Shown piece by piece: positions 1-5,735 of a stretch of DNA of 5,735 bases. Each line of letters begins with the position of its first letter. Position 1 is the first letter of the stretch. The stretch covers positions 1 to 5,735 of the forward strand of contig CBFDBT010000172.1 in NCBI GenBank assembly GCA_965603115.1, written 5' to 3'. Position numbers and translations under genes: made by a program. Origin of the DNA: CBFDBT01 sp965603115 (GTDB taxonomy: Bacteria; Pseudomonadota; Alphaproteobacteria; Sphingomonadales; Kordiimonadaceae). The notes beneath the pieces are model-generated. The model was not told the origin of the DNA. It did no database searches and was given only the letters and a program-made list of their open reading frames with translations.

Positions 1-394
1 GCTCGATCAGCACAGCCAGCTCCAGCTTTATATGGAAGGCCCGAAAGACAAAAGCTTCAGCTTTATCACCATCGACCGCGAAGATAATACTGAAATGCAT
101 TTACCTCATACTCTCAGTGAGATCGGCATGGGGTCTTTAGCCGGTCTAACGCTGCATGACCTTGTTAAAGCAATGTCAGAAGGTACGCGCCATGCGCTGA
201 CTGAAATAGGTCAGCCAGTACGCCATACCCATATCCATGATCTCAATGAAGAAAGTATGGGAGCACTTTTCATGCATTTCTTTTTGGAAACACTTTTTGG
301 TGGTGCTCTTCTTGGTGTTGACCCATATGGCCAACCGGGTGTGGAACGCTGCAAAATCCTCGCAACAGAATTTTTAGAAAAACTCAAGAAATGA
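1..394 (+). CDS. pgi: Glucose-6-phosphate isomerase, C-terminal part (5' end outside window)
   Basis: This is the 3' end of the gene for phosphoglucose isomerase, the cytoplasmic enzyme that interconverts glucose-6-phosphate and fructose-6-phosphate in glycolysis and gluconeogenesis. The open frame has no stop back to the window edge: the codons from base 2 read LDQHSQLQLY before the first in-window Met at 32, so that Met is internal and not a start. About 130 residues are visible, against roughly 450-550 for the whole family member. The tail carries the second PGI signature, GGALLGVDPYGQPGVERCK. Its final Lys (codon 353-355) corresponds to the conserved active-site lysine, and the TLSEIGMGSLAG and HTHIHDLNEESMG stretches also fit the C-terminal sugar-isomerase domain. 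The gene ends TGA at 392-394, six bases before a strong hairpin. It is convergent with metK. Identification is secure; the missing N-terminus reflects the window edge only. Confidence 0.95.
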   Translation, partial: LDQHSQLQLYMEGPKDKSFSFITIDREDNTEMHLPHTLSEIGMGSLAGLTLHDLVKAMSEGTRHALTEIGQPVRHTHIHDLNEESMGALFMHFFLETLFGGALLGVDPYGQPGVERCKILATEFLEKLKK

Positions 395-400
395 ATAATA

Positions 401-428
401 AAAAAGGCGGCCTGTAAGCCGCCTTTTT
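401..428. terminator. Bidirectional intrinsic terminator between pgi and metK
   Basis: AAAAAGGCGGC (401-411) pairs perfectly with GCCGCCTTTTT (418-428) around a six-base loop, CTGTAA. The stem core is GC-rich and is flanked by an A-tract on the left and a T-tract on the right, so the transcript of either strand has a GC hairpin followed by U residues. It lies 6 nt after the pgi stop and 18 nt after the metK stop on the other strand. It can therefore serve both convergent transcripts. Confidence 0.9.
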
Positions 429-446
429 ATAAATTTCTACCACCAC

Positions 447-1607
447 TTAAAAAGAGCGCTTGAGCGCATCTACAAGGTCGGTCTTTTCCCAGCTAAAGTG
501 ACCTTCAGCGGTAGGTGTGCGGCCAAAGTGGCCATAAGACGATGTCGGTGTATAGATCGGACGATTAAGCTGAAGATGCTCACGAATGCCTTGAGGACGC
601 AGATCAACAAGTTCTTGTAACACCTTGGATAAGCGATCAACATCAACTTCGGAAGTGCCGTGCGTATCAACAAACATACTCAGTGGCTTTGCGACACCAA
701 TGGCGTAGGAAAGCTGGATAGTACACTGACTAGCCAAACCAGCTGCCACAACATTTTTTGCCATATAACGTGAAACATAAGCAGCTGAACGGTCTACCTT
801 TGTTGGATCTTTACCAGAGAAAGCTCCCCCACCATGAGGGGCTGCACCGCCGTATGTATCCACGATGATTTTACGCCCTGTCAGGCCTGCATCTCCGTCT
901 GGTCCGCCAATAATAAACTGACCTGTGGGATTTACATAAAACTCTTCTTCCGGACACATCCAACCATCTGGTATAACTTTGTCGACATGACGGCGAACAA
1001 GCTCACGCAACTCATCTTGAGAGGCCTCAGCAGCATGTTGAGTGGATACAACAATACTGGTTGCTTCAACTGGGCGACCGTCAACATAACGCAGGGATAC
1101 CTGAGACTTGCTATCCGGCTCAAAAGGTGAGCTAGGGTCCGCATGTCTTTCTTCAGCCATAGATTTCAAAATACGGTGAGAGAAATCGATAGCCGCGGGC
1201 ATTAAAACTTCAGTTTCATCACAAGCATAACCGAACATAATGCCCTGATCGCCTGCGCCCTCATCTTTGCTCTCGCCAGAATCCACACCCCTGGCAATAT
1301 CAGCGGACTGTGAGTGAACTAATACTTCGACATCAGCATGCTTCCAATGAAAGCCTTCCTGCTCATAGCCAATTTCTTTCACAGCATTGCGCGCCACGTC
1401 TTCAAGTACATCCTTGGTGATGCTTTTATCACCACGCACTTCCCCTGCGAGTACAATTTTATTTGTCGTCACAAGAGTTTCAACCGCTACGCGTGAATAA
1501 GGGTCTTTAGCTATATATGTATCAACTATTGCATCTGAAATTCGGTCAGAAACCTTATCCGGATGACCTTCAGATACAGATTCACTCGTGAATAAAAAGT
1601 CTGTCAT
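447..1607 (-). CDS. metK: S-adenosylmethionine synthetase (methionine adenosyltransferase)
   Basis: This cytoplasmic enzyme makes S-adenosylmethionine, phosphate and pyrophosphate from ATP and methionine, supplying the cell's methyl donor. The 386-residue product is full length (family about 380-400). Visible landmarks in order are SESVSEGHPDKVSDRISD (residues 8-25, with the ATP-binding His of GHPDK at 15), EGAGDQGIMFGYACDET (116-132, the first MetK signature), the PTGQFIIGGPDGDAGLTGRK stretch (227-246), and GGGAFSGKDPTKVDRSAAY (259-277, the second signature with the P-loop-like Gly/Lys segment). The tail FSWEKTDLVDALKRSF is typical of alphaproteobacterial MetK. The ATG at 1605-1607 is preceded by AAGGGA at 1613-1618 with a 5-nt spacer, which supports this start. 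It lies 17 nt downstream of ahcY and has no visible promoter of its own, so it is inferred to be the second gene of an ahcY-metK operon. The stop at 447 is followed by the shared terminator hairpin. Confidence 0.97.
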   Translation of the reverse strand: MTDFLFTSESVSEGHPDKVSDRISDAIVDTYIAKDPYSRVAVETLVTTNKIVLAGEVRGDKSITKDVLEDVARNAVKEIGYEQEGFHWKHADVEVLVHSQSADIARGVDSGESKDEGAGDQGIMFGYACDETEVLMPAAIDFSHRILKSMAEERHADPSSPFEPDSKSQVSLRYVDGRPVEATSIVVSTQHAAEASQDELRELVRRHVDKVIPDGWMCPEEEFYVNPTGQFIIGGPDGDAGLTGRKIIVDTYGGAAPHGGGAFSGKDPTKVDRSAAYVSRYMAKNVVAAGLASQCTIQLSYAIGVAKPLSMFVDTHGTSEVDVDRLSKVLQELVDLRPQGIREHLQLNRPIYTPTSSYGHFGRTPTAEGHFSWEKTDLVDALKRSF

Positions 1608-1612
1608 AATAT

Positions 1613-1618
1613 TCCCTT
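1613..1618 (-). promoter_or_regulatory. Ribosome binding site of metK
   Basis: On the minus strand, AAGGGA sits 5 nt before the metK ATG, inside the 17-nt gap after the ahcY TAA. It fixes the metK start and shows that the gene can be translated independently from the operon message. Confidence 0.7.
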
Positions 1619-1624
1619 ACGTGC

Positions 1625-2920
1625 TTAGTAACGATAATGATCTGGCTTAAACGGACCGTCTACAGGCACATTGATATAATCGGCTTGTTTCTGGTTCAAT
1701 TTAGTCAGATTCACACCAAGCTTTTCAAGGTGAAGAGCTGCTACTTTTTCATCAAGATGCTTAGGTAGCACATAGACTTCCTTGCCGTAATTATCGGCAT
1801 TTTCCCAAAGCTCAATTTGTGCCAGAACCTGATTAGTAAAAGAGGCTGACATCACAAAACTTGGATGACCAGTTGCACAGCCAAGGTTTACCAATCGACC
1901 TTTGGCTAGAACAATAAGACGCTTGCCATCAGGGAAAACAACTTCATCCACTTGTGGCTTAACTTCTTCCCAGTCGTAATTTTCCAAGGCTGCGATTTGG
2001 ATCTCGCTATCAAAGTGACCAATGTTACAAACGATCGCACGATCCTTCATATCTCGCATATGATCTATTGTTATGATATCAACGTTGCCCGTTGTAGTAA
2101 CAAAAATATCACCAATTTTTGCGGCGTCATCCATAGTTACAACTTCATAACCCTGCATAGCTGCCTGCAAAGCACAGATGGGATCAATTTCTGTCACAAG
2201 CACACGTGCACCTTGGCTGCGAAGAGATTCTGCAGAACCCTTGCCTACATCACCGTACCCAGCAACCACACAAAGCTTGCCAGCAACCATAACATCGGTT
2301 GCGCGTTTGATGCCATCGACAAGACTTTCACGACAGCCGTAGAGATTGTCGAACTTGGACTTGGTCACACTATCGTTAACATTAATAGCCGGAACCAGAA
2401 GTTTGTCTGCTTTCGCCATTTCATAAAGGCGCAACACACCAGTTGTTGTTTCTTCAGAAATTCCCTTACATTTAGCCATAAGGTCAGGATAATCATTGTG
2501 CATAATCGATGTTAAGTCGCCACCATCATCAAGAAGGATATTCGTCTCCCATCCATCAGGGCCTTTAATCGTTTGGTGAATGCACCACTCAGATTCTTCT
2601 TCTGTCTGACCTTTCCAAGCAAAAACAGGGATTTCAGCCGCAGCCATAGCAGCCGCAGCCTGATCTTGAGTAGAAAAAATATTACACGATGACCAGCGAA
2701 CCTCAGCACCAAGCGCTGTAAGAGTTTCTATCAATACGGCTGTTTGAATTGTCATATGTAAACAGCCAGCAATGCGCGCACCCGCAAGTGGCTTACTTGT
2801 CCCATATTCATCTCTAAGAGCCATAAGGCCCGGCATTTCAGTTTCAGCAATTCTGATTTCCTTACGGCCCCAATCAGCGAGAGAAATATCAGCGACTTTA
2901 TAGTCTGTAAATTCAGTCAT
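1625..2920 (-). CDS. ahcY: Adenosylhomocysteinase (S-adenosylhomocysteine hydrolase)
   Basis: This NAD-dependent cytoplasmic enzyme reversibly splits S-adenosylhomocysteine into adenosine and homocysteine, relieving product inhibition of methyltransferases and returning homocysteine for methionine synthesis. The 431-residue product has all family landmarks: the substrate-domain motifs CLHMTIQTA (53-61) and LLDDGGDLT (129-137), EETTTGV (156-162), NVNDSVTKSKFDNLYGCRES (180-199, with the substrate/NAD-contacting Lys), the NAD Rossmann glycine motif VVAGYGDVGKG (218-228), GHFDSEI (301-307), the LVNLGCATGHPSFVMS region (343-358) and the C-terminal KPDHYRY tail that reaches into the partner subunit's NAD site. 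The length is close to the human enzyme (432). It lacks the insertion of about 40 residues that lengthens many bacterial and plant homologues to 460-plus. The ATG at 2918-2920 follows AGGAG by 6 nt. It is the first gene of the operon with metK, and a 16-bp palindrome upstream suggests repressor control. Confidence 0.97.
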   Translation of the reverse strand: MTEFTDYKVADISLADWGRKEIRIAETEMPGLMALRDEYGTSKPLAGARIAGCLHMTIQTAVLIETLTALGAEVRWSSCNIFSTQDQAAAAMAAAEIPVFAWKGQTEEESEWCIHQTIKGPDGWETNILLDDGGDLTSIMHNDYPDLMAKCKGISEETTTGVLRLYEMAKADKLLVPAINVNDSVTKSKFDNLYGCRESLVDGIKRATDVMVAGKLCVVAGYGDVGKGSAESLRSQGARVLVTEIDPICALQAAMQGYEVVTMDDAAKIGDIFVTTTGNVDIITIDHMRDMKDRAIVCNIGHFDSEIQIAALENYDWEEVKPQVDEVVFPDGKRLIVLAKGRLVNLGCATGHPSFVMSASFTNQVLAQIELWENADNYGKEVYVLPKHLDEKVAALHLEKLGVNLTKLNQKQADYINVPVDGPFKPDHYRY

Positions 2921-2924
2921 TTCT

Positions 2925-2935
2925 GGCTCCTAGCC
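2925..2935 (-). promoter_or_regulatory. ahcY ribosome binding site within a small inverted repeat
   Basis: Reading the minus strand, GGCT-AGG-AGCC forms a 4-bp inverted repeat with a 3-nt loop. The Shine-Dalgarno core AGGAG (2927-2931) lies in its loop and 3' arm, 6 nt before the ahcY ATG. The RBS call is solid. The hairpin is short and may be fortuitous, so a role in translation control is only a possibility. Confidence 0.6.
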
Positions 2936-2971
2936 TGTTCTATAGCTTCATGTCATATTCAATAGTGGGTG

Positions 2972-3000
2972 CTTATACATCAAAACAATCCAAAAGTAAA
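2972..3000 (-). promoter_or_regulatory. Candidate ahcY-metK promoter, proximal option
   Basis: On the minus strand, TTTACT (2995-3000) and TATAAG (2972-2977) are separated by exactly 17 nt. They match 4/6 and 5/6 of the sigma-70 consensus. Transcription would start near 2965 and the palindrome would lie just upstream of the -35 box, a position from which a bound regulator could block or contact polymerase. This competes with the distal option at 3024-3052; sequence alone does not decide. Confidence 0.3.
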
Positions 3001-3007
3001 TAACGAA

Positions 3008-3023
3008 ATAAAGATATCTTTAT
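3008..3023. promoter_or_regulatory. Perfect 16-bp palindrome, candidate SahR-type operator
   Basis: ATAAAGATATCTTTAT is a perfect 16-bp inverted repeat centred between 3015 and 3016, without a spacer. The pairing breaks at 3007/3024. It lies 87 nt upstream of the ahcY start. Perfect even palindromes of this size in front of one operon usually bind a dimeric regulator. The best-known candidate for an ahcY-metK operon in Proteobacteria is SahR, an ArsR-family repressor that responds to S-adenosylhomocysteine. Assigning this site to SahR rests on gene context and my recollection of AT-rich palindromic SahR sites; no regulator gene lies in the window. Confidence 0.6.
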
Positions 3024-3052
3024 ATGATAATATAGCACTTCCCGAGTAACAA
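3024..3052 (-). promoter_or_regulatory. Candidate ahcY-metK promoter, distal option
   Basis: On the minus strand, TTGTTA (3047-3052) and TATCAT (3024-3029) are 17 nt apart and match 4/6 and 5/6 of the sigma-70 boxes. The predicted start near 3017 falls inside the palindrome at 3008-3023, the classic geometry for repression by steric block. The leader would be about 95 nt. I recognised no SAM or SAH riboswitch signature in that leader. Confidence 0.35.
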
Positions 3053-3086
3053 TCCCACTCCTTATATGTAGGGGGGTATTCATTAA

Positions 3087-3242
3087 GGACCAGTTAAATA
3101 TGGATATAAATTGTGGGGTATTGCTGAATTGGAGCAAACTGAAATCGGCCGCACCACTTTCAAGTCTATCCAGACTAGTTTTCAAACCAATGAAGATACT
3201 TTAAATATCAAGTCTAAACAGATGGTTTCTATTTTAGAATAA
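3087..3242 (+). pseudogene. Possible frameshifted or remnant small gene (helical, YjfB-like tail)
   Basis: After a stop at 3084-3086 this frame stays open for 51 codons to TAA at 3240-3242. It reads like a natural protein tail: GIAELEQTEIGRTTFKSI, then QTSFQTNEDTLN, then IKSKQMVSILE, a polar and amphipathic helix. There is no ATG before residue 46. However, AAGGA (3085-3089) and an ATG 10 nt later (3100-3102) sit in the neighbouring frame, which opens MDIN. One extra base near 3108-3112 would join MDIN to this frame and give a protein of about 47 residues. The MDI opening and the DTxxxxxxxxVxxLE ending resemble the small putative motility proteins of the YjfB family; the C-terminal helix of flagellar rod/hook proteins is an alternative. 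Both resemblances are from memory and weak. The stop lies 18 nt before rluA, as if co-transcribed. It could be a sequencing indel, a decayed gene, or chance. Confidence 0.3.
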
Positions 3243-3249
3243 ATACTCT

Positions 3250-3255
3250 AGAAGA
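3250..3255 (+). promoter_or_regulatory. Weak ribosome binding site of rluA
   Basis: AGAAGA lies 5 nt before the rluA ATG at 3261. It is a poor Shine-Dalgarno match, but the start is supported independently: the first 22 residues align without gaps to the N-terminus of E. coli RluA as I recall it. Confidence 0.4.
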
Positions 3256-3260
3256 CCGTC

Positions 3261-3917
3261 ATGACAACATTAAAGCATTATAGCCCGCCAAATGGGCCAC
3301 TTGATATTCTTCACCTAGATGATCATATGATTGTTCTCAACAAACCTAGTGGGCTTTTGTCGGTTCCTGGAAAACACGACGACCATAAAGACTGCTTAGA
3401 GAGCCGTGTCCAAGCTGAATTTCCTACTGCTACTACGGTGCACAGACTTGATATGGAGACATCTGGTATTTTGGTTATGGCGCTCAACAAACACGCCCAC
3501 CGTTATATCAGTCGTGGATTTGAGGACCGCAAAACCGACAAAGTCTATATTGCAAGAGTTGACGGGATTGTTAAAAATGATGAAGGCAGTATAGATCTAC
3601 CACTTATTTGCGATTGGCCCAACAGACCCCGCCAGATGGTTGATCATGAGAAGGGCAAGAGCGCCCTCACCCGCTATAAGGTCATGGAGCGGGAACTTTC
3701 CGCAACTAAACTTGCACTGTATCCTGTGACAGGTAGGTCGCATCAACTACGAGTGCACTGCCTCAGCATGGGGCATGAAATTTTAGGAGACCCGCTGTAT
3801 GGTCGCCCAGAGACCATCCAAGCCGCTGACCGATTGCAACTCCATGCTACCAGTCTGACAGTTTTCCATCCTGCGACCCAAGAGAAAATAACCTTTGCAT
3901 CGCCCGTGCCCTTTTAA
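3261..3917 (+). CDS. rluA: Dual-specificity 23S rRNA/tRNA pseudouridine synthase RluA
   Basis: This enzyme isomerises uridine to pseudouridine in RNA. E. coli RluA modifies U746 of 23S rRNA and U32 of several tRNAs, and the same targets are inferred here. The 218-residue protein matches the E. coli protein (219) nearly end to end. Shared stretches include VLNKPSGLLSVPG (25-37), the catalytic motif VHRLDMETSGILV (60-72) with nucleophile Asp64 at the same number as in E. coli, VDLPLICDWPNRP-type sequence (IDLPLICDWPNRP, 111-123), the VTGRSHQLRVH motif (156-166) and GHEILGDPLYG (171-181). There is no N-terminal S4 domain, as expected for RluA and unlike RluC/RluD, which supports the subtype. It is divergent from ahcY and convergent with glmS, with only 17 nt between stops. 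A small broken frame ends 18 nt upstream. The intact motifs indicate an active enzyme. Confidence 0.93.
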   Translation: MTTLKHYSPPNGPLDILHLDDHMIVLNKPSGLLSVPGKHDDHKDCLESRVQAEFPTATTVHRLDMETSGILVMALNKHAHRYISRGFEDRKTDKVYIARVDGIVKNDEGSIDLPLICDWPNRPRQMVDHEKGKSALTRYKVMERELSATKLALYPVTGRSHQLRVHCLSMGHEILGDPLYGRPETIQAADRLQLHATSLTVFHPATQEKITFASPVPF

Positions 3918-3934
3918 CCTCAGTTAAGCTAATG

Positions 3935-5735
3935 TCACTCAACAGTAACGGACTTCGCAAGATTTCGCGGCTGATCAACGTCTGTGCCTTTATGCACCGC
4001 AGCATGATAAGCTAGAAGCTGGACAGGGACCGCATAAAGAAGCGGGGCAACATGTTCATTAACTGTTGGCATGGCAATAGTTGCAATTGCGCCGCTTCCA
4101 TGTGCTTTAACACCAGCTTCATCAGAGATTAGAATAACCTGCCCTTTACGCGCCATCACTTCCTGCATATTGCTCACGGTTTTATCAAACAAACGACCAG
4201 ACGGTGCAATAACAATAATAGGGACATCTTGGTCAATAAGGGCGATAGGGCCATGTTTCATTTCGCCAGCAGCATAGCCTTCGGCATGAATATAACTAAT
4301 CTCTTTAAGCTTAAGAGCCCCCTCCATAGCAATAGGATAATCAAGCCCACGCCCGAGGTAGATAACATCACGACATTTTGAAACCGTTTCCGCTATGGCA
4401 CAAATCGCCTCATCATGATTAAGCACATCAGCCATACGAGATGGCACGGCTTCAAGTGCATGAACCAAATCTTCTTCCTCAGATTTGCTAAGGTTACCAT
4501 TACTTACCGCCGTGGCAATTGCCAGAGCTGCTAGAACTGTGAGCTGACATGTAAACGCTTTAGTGGAAGCAACTCCAATTTCCGGCCCAGCATTGGTTGG
4601 CAAAACAAGGTCTGCTTCTCGCGCCATAGAGCTCGTAGTGACATTTACCACTACAGCAATGTGTTGCTCTTGCTCTTTGCATAACTTGAGAGCTGCGAGC
4701 GTATCTGCCGTTTCCCCTGACTGAGAGATAAATATTGCAAGCCCACCTTTTTGCATCACGGGTTCGCGGTACCGGAACTCAGACGCTATATCCACTTCAA
4801 CAGGAATACGTGCCAACTGTTCGAACCAATATTTAGCGCACATAGCTGCATAAAAACTGGTGCCACAGGCAATGACCGTTATCTTGGGAACTTGGGTTAA
4901 ATCAAATGGCATATTAGGTAAAGTGATAGTGCCAGTAACTGGGTCCATATAGGAGCCTAATGTCTGAGCAACTACTGCGGGCTGCTCATAAATCTCTTTA
5001 AGCATGAAATGTTTATAGTTACCCTTTTCGATGAGGTCCCCTGACGCCTCGATTGTTGTTACTTCTCGCTTAATCTCGGTATCATTTTCATCAAATATAT
5101 GCACAGAATCTCGTGTTACTTCAGCCCAATCTCCTTCTTCGAGATAGGTGATTTTATTTGTTAGGCTGGCTAAAGCTATTGCATCAGACCCTATATAATT
5201 TTCCCCATCACCGTAGCCAACGACAAGGGGGCTGCCTCTCCTCGCCGCATAAAGCACATCTGCATTTTCATCAAAAAGAATGGCGAGAGCAAAAGCACCG
5301 TGTAATTCTTTCAGCGTTAATGCCACACATGTTCGCTGATCATTACCCTGCCTTGCAAAATCAGCTACAAGGTGGGCAATCACTTCTGTATCCGTTTCAC
5401 TTTCAAAAACACAGCCCTTTGCTTTAAGGCTTACACATAATTCTTGGAAATTTTCGATGATACCATTATGGACAACAGCCACATGGGAACTACGGTGAGG
5501 ATGGGCATTAGCAACACTGGGCGCCCCATGGGTTGCCCAGCGAGTATGTCCGATACCTATGCGCCCTTGCAGAGGTGAAGCATCAAGCACTGCGTCAAGA
5601 TTATTGAGCTTACCTTCAGCCCGTCTTCTATCAAGGCGACCATCATGAACCGTCGCTATACCTGCAGAATCGTAACCCCTATATTCTAAGCGCCGCAAAG
5701 CATCAATCAATCTGTCAGAGACGTCACTCGACCCT
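3935..5735 (-). CDS. glmS: Glutamine-fructose-6-phosphate aminotransferase (isomerizing), N-terminus cut by window edge
   Basis: GlmS converts fructose-6-phosphate and glutamine to glucosamine-6-phosphate and glutamate, the first committed step toward UDP-GlcNAc for peptidoglycan and lipopolysaccharide. About 599 residues are visible. The frame continues past the in-frame TTG at 5708-5710 to the edge as GSSDVSDR, so the true start, with MCGIIGIV-type sequence and the catalytic Cys, should lie just beyond. With about 8 more codons the length would be near 607, like E. coli (609). Numbered from that TTG codon, the glutaminase domain shows HTRWATHG (55-62), NGIIEN (82-87) and ETDTEV (105-110). 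The first SIS domain has ACGTSFYA (281-288) and SQSGETADT (329-337). The second has the AMEGALKLKEISYIHAEG region (461-478) with GEMKHGP (482-488). The C-terminus PRNLAKSVTVE is canonical. The stop TGA is at 3935-3937, convergent with rluA, and no clear terminator lies between them. The upstream control region is outside the window. Confidence 0.97.
   Translation of the reverse strand, partial: GSSDVSDRLIDALRRLEYRGYDSAGIATVHDGRLDRRRAEGKLNNLDAVLDASPLQGRIGIGHTRWATHGAPSVANAHPHRSSHVAVVHNGIIENFQELCVSLKAKGCVFESETDTEVIAHLVADFARQGNDQRTCVALTLKELHGAFALAILFDENADVLYAARRGSPLVVGYGDGENYIGSDAIALASLTNKITYLEEGDWAEVTRDSVHIFDENDTEIKREVTTIEASGDLIEKGNYKHFMLKEIYEQPAVVAQTLGSYMDPVTGTITLPNMPFDLTQVPKITVIACGTSFYAAMCAKYWFEQLARIPVEVDIASEFRYREPVMQKGGLAIFISQSGETADTLAALKLCKEQEQHIAVVVNVTTSSMAREADLVLPTNAGPEIGVASTKAFTCQLTVLAALAIATAVSNGNLSKSEEEDLVHALEAVPSRMADVLNHDEAICAIAETVSKCRDVIYLGRGLDYPIAMEGALKLKEISYIHAEGYAAGEMKHGPIALIDQDVPIIVIAPSGRLFDKTVSNMQEVMARKGQVILISDEAGVKAHGSGAIATIAMPTVNEHVAPLLYAVPVQLLAYHAAVHKGTDVDQPRNLAKSVTVE

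Larger units (their letters stand above)
2921..3260. other. Divergent intergenic region between ahcY and rluA
   Basis: This 340-nt stretch has no complete recognisable gene. Its left half (about 2921-3052) is the AT-rich ahcY control region with the palindrome and promoter candidates. Its right half holds the start-less + strand frame at 3087-3242, then 18 nt to the rluA ATG. A G6 run sits at 3071-3076. No tRNA-like fold or intrinsic terminator was seen, and no convincing promoter for rluA could be picked out. Confidence 0.6.

Noticed and set aside
32..34. ATG as the start of a small independent + strand gene
   Set aside because: The frame is open to the left edge and reads DQHSQLQLY, which is internal Pgi sequence. 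The Met is internal.
1952..2515. A 187-codon open frame on the + strand inside ahcY
   Set aside because: It is antisense to a fully recognisable ahcY. Its translation is Cys/His/Asn-rich with no family resemblance, so it is a shadow of the codon pattern of the real gene.
2921..3052. Possible SAM or SAH riboswitch in the ahcY leader
   Set aside because: I looked for conserved cores and pseudoknot-forming segments of the known classes and recognised none. The leader is AT-rich with only a 4-bp hairpin at the RBS. A covariance-model scan would be decisive.
3071..3076. G6 run as part of a G-quadruplex or terminator
   Set aside because: It is a single G-run with no further G-tracts close by, and it has no pairing hairpin followed by a T-tract.
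2973..3185. A 70-codon minus-strand frame upstream of ahcY
   Set aside because: It covers the palindrome and both promoter candidates, has no good ribosome site and has an unconvincing composition. The + strand frame over its right half looks more protein-like.
5708..5710. TTG as the start codon of glmS
   Set aside because: The frame continues upstream to the window edge with GSSDVSDR, which matches the expected segment after MCGIIGIV, so the TTG is an internal Leu codon.

Overview
The window reads as ordinary chromosomal housekeeping DNA, moderately AT-rich and densely coding, most likely from an alphaproteobacterium. The SAM synthetase sequence (for example GAGDQGIMFGY, GGGAFSGKD and the WEKTDLVDALK tail) and the Pgi C-terminus (DQHSQLQLY, QPGVERCK) look most like alphaproteobacterial versions. 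This is family resemblance recalled from memory; no search was run. No mobile element, CRISPR array, tRNA or rRNA is visible.

Layout from left to right: (1) the 3' end of pgi (glucose-6-phosphate isomerase) on the + strand runs in from the left edge. (2) A perfect 11-bp hairpin with A-tract and T-tract at 401-428 is a probable shared terminator for pgi and the facing operon. (3) An ahcY-metK operon on the - strand (447-2920, 17-nt gap) encodes adenosylhomocysteinase and S-adenosylmethionine synthetase. (4) A 340-nt divergent intergenic region (2921-3260) holds a perfect 16-bp palindrome, candidate -35/-10 boxes for ahcY, and on the + strand a start-less reading frame that looks like the tail of a small helical protein, perhaps a frameshifted small gene. 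(5) rluA (+ strand, complete) encodes the dual 23S rRNA/tRNA pseudouridine synthase. (6) glmS (- strand, convergent with rluA, only 17 nt between the stops) runs off the right edge and lacks about its first 8 codons, including the catalytic Cys.

How the genes fit together: AhcY removes S-adenosylhomocysteine, the inhibitory product of methyltransferases, and MetK remakes the methyl donor SAM from methionine and ATP. The operon therefore encodes two steps of the activated methyl cycle. The palindrome ATAAAGATATCTTTAT in front of ahcY is a good candidate operator for an ArsR-family, SAH-responsive regulator of the SahR type. Pgi and GlmS both act on fructose-6-phosphate, but they lie at opposite edges and no functional clustering can be claimed. 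The two most useful observations beyond gene names are the operator-like palindrome and the orphan small reading frame at 3087-3242. I did not find a novel multi-gene system here.
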